DNA from: Xenorhabdus thuongxuanensis
GTDB taxonomy: Bacteria; Pseudomonadota; Gammaproteobacteria; Enterobacterales; Enterobacteriaceae
NCBI RefSeq assembly: GCF_001908095.1
Contig: NZ_MKGR01000002.1
Span: 149,939-213,938, forward strand
DNA: 64,000 bases
Direction: 5' to 3'
In this document: positions 63,029 to 64,000 of the stretch, one piece after another
Layout: each line of letters begins with the position of its first letter
Position numbering within the stretch: position 1 is the first letter of the stretch
Position numbers and translations under genes: made by a program
Notes under the pieces: model-generated
Database searches by the model: none
What the model was told of the DNA's origin: nothing
The model's input: only the letters and a program-made list of their open reading frames with translations

Positions 63029-63736
63029 ATGCGATTGGATAAATTTTTATCACAACAATTAGGTATTAGCCGCAATGATGTGGGGCGAGAGTTGCGGGCA
63101 GGGCTAGTCACTGTCGATGATGAGATCATCAAAACAGGAGCCTATAAATTGAAGTCCGATCAGCAAGTTGCCTATGATGGTACGATATTGCAACAACTCA
63201 GTGGCCTACGTTATTTCATGCTAAATAAACCTCAAGGATATGTATGTTCGACAGATGATCCGTCAAACCCAACAATTTTGTATTTTATCGATGAGCCTGT
63301 TGCCCATAAATTACATTCAGCAGGGCGTTTGGATATTGACACTACAGGGTTGGTTTTGTTGACTGATGATGGTCAATGGTCACACCGTATTACATCCCCC
63401 AAACATCACTGCGAAAAAACTTATCTTGTGACATTGGAATACCCTGTTTCTGAGGATACCGAGCAAAAATTTCTGGCAGGGGTACAGCTAAATGGGGAAA
63501 AAGCACTGACAAAACCCGCACAACTGGAAATTATCGAGCCTCAACTTGTTCGTTTGACTATCAGAGAAGGACGTTATCACCAAGTAAAACGGATGTTTGC
63601 CGCAGTAGGGAATCATGTTGTTGCGCTTCATCGGGAACGAATCGGTGAAATCTACCTCGATCCTACACTGGAACCAGGAGAATATCGGGCGCTGACTGAT
63701 AATGAAATCAACAGCATAAAAATTCCAACACCTTAA
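63029..63736 (+). CDS. rsuA: 16S rRNA pseudouridine(516) synthase RsuA
   Basis: A 235-residue protein (E. coli 231). The N-terminal S4-like RNA-binding domain ([22 protein letters not shown]) is followed by the catalytic domain with the motif II Asp in [19 protein letters not shown] and [10 protein letters not shown]. It makes pseudouridine 516 in 16S rRNA. The start at 63029 matches the family; an upstream open frame is not conserved. Divergent from radD, followed by bcr as in E. coli. Confidence 0.95.
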   Translation: MRLDKFLSQQLGISRNDVGRELRAGLVTVDDEIIKTGAYKLKSDQQVAYDGTILQQLSGLRYFMLNKPQGYVCSTDDPSNPTILYFIDEPVAHKLHSAGRLDIDTTGLVLLTDDGQWSHRITSPKHHCEKTYLVTLEYPVSEDTEQKFLAGVQLNGEKALTKPAQLEIIEPQLVRLTIREGRYHQVKRMFAAVGNHVVALHRERIGEIYLDPTLEPGEYRALTDNEINSIKIPTP

Positions 63737-63769
63737 TTTTTATCCTTCAATTGATTCAGGAGTAACTGC

Positions 63770-64000
63770 GTGCAACAACAGCGTTCGTCCTATTTGGGAT
63801 TAGTATTGATCCTTGGTTTGCTTTCTATGTTAATGCCATTGGCAATTGATATGTATTTGCCAAGTATGCCAACGATCGCTGAAAGTTTTGGTGTCAGTGA
63901 TGGTTTGGTGCAAATGACGTTGAGTAGCTATATTTTGGGCTTTGCTATTGGGCAAATGATTTATGGGCCAATGTCGGATAGCTTAGGGCGTAAGCCAGTC
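63770..64000 (+). CDS. bcr: Bcr/CflA family drug efflux transporter (partial)
   Basis: The first 77 codons of an MFS transporter run off the right edge. GTG start at 63770 with AGGAG upstream. The first helix [26 protein letters not shown] and the motif [25 protein letters not shown] (with the GRKP part of MFS motif A) match Bcr. It exports bicyclomycin, sulfonamides and dipeptides in E. coli. It follows rsuA as in E. coli. Confidence 0.92.
   Translation, partial: MQQQRSSYLGLVLILGLLSMLMPLAIDMYLPSMPTIAESFGVSDGLVQMTLSSYILGFAIGQMIYGPMSDSLGRKPV

Overview
The window is a chromosomal segment of an enteric gammaproteobacterium carrying one complete-looking P22-like prophage. Backbone order and protein sequence (rcsDB/rcsC, gyrA, ubiG, nrdAB-yfaE, then tRNA-Pro(GGG), yejM, yejL, yejK, rplY, radD, rsuA, bcr) match the 49-51 minute region of E. 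coli. The moderately AT-rich composition, long AT-rich spacers and accessory genes (a chitin-type LPMO, an orphan phage-type lysozyme, a signal-less amidase) suggest Morganellaceae, most likely Xenorhabdus or Photorhabdus. The genus is an inference from general familiarity, not from a search.

Layout. 1-3681: Rcs phosphorelay (end of rcsD, rcsB, convergent rcsC). 3858-11558: gyrA, ubiG and the class Ia ribonucleotide reductase operon nrdA-nrdB-yfaE, with NrdR and DnaA sites upstream. 11559-18071: host accessory region with an AmiD-like amidase, a GST, a small membrane protein, an orphan GH24 lysozyme, a VOC protein, an AA10 LPMO, an AAC(3)-family acetyltransferase, long AT-rich spacers and orphan hairpin terminators that may mark small RNAs.

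18072-57025: prophage of about 39 kb inserted in the 3' end of tRNA-Pro(GGG), bounded by a 69-bp perfect direct repeat. The leftward arm (minus strand, 24640 to 18270) holds a long structured non-coding leader, small early genes, a Rad52-like annealing protein, Gp157, an HNH nuclease, xis and int. The switch region (24933-26216) has a short repressor, paired operators, Cro and a YdaT-type protein. The rightward early arm holds a replication protein with four 22-bp iterons inside its coding sequence, a KilA-N antirepressor, an inserted XRE/ImmA gene pair, a Ref-like nuclease and a Q-type antiterminator. The late arm has a methyltransferase, holin, endolysin, Rz/nested Rz1, then P22-type genes 3, 2, 1, 8, 5, 4, 10, 26, 14, 7, 20, 16 and 9, ending with a converging O-antigen acyltransferase for lysogenic conversion. 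The tailspike keeps the P22-like head-binding domain, but its distal part and the acyltransferase are much more AT-rich, marking a swapped host-range module.

The most unusual signals are non-coding. An 11-bp cassette, GAGGCAAGACC, recurs just upstream of start codons of at least nine prophage genes on both strands. The leftward leader holds three related units (GAGACC, a small hairpin, then AAGAGGCAA) without a convincing ORF and with no recognisable N gene nearby. The replication gene carries an in-gene iteron origin. The homology between the two prophage ends extends about 250 bp, well beyond the tRNA core.
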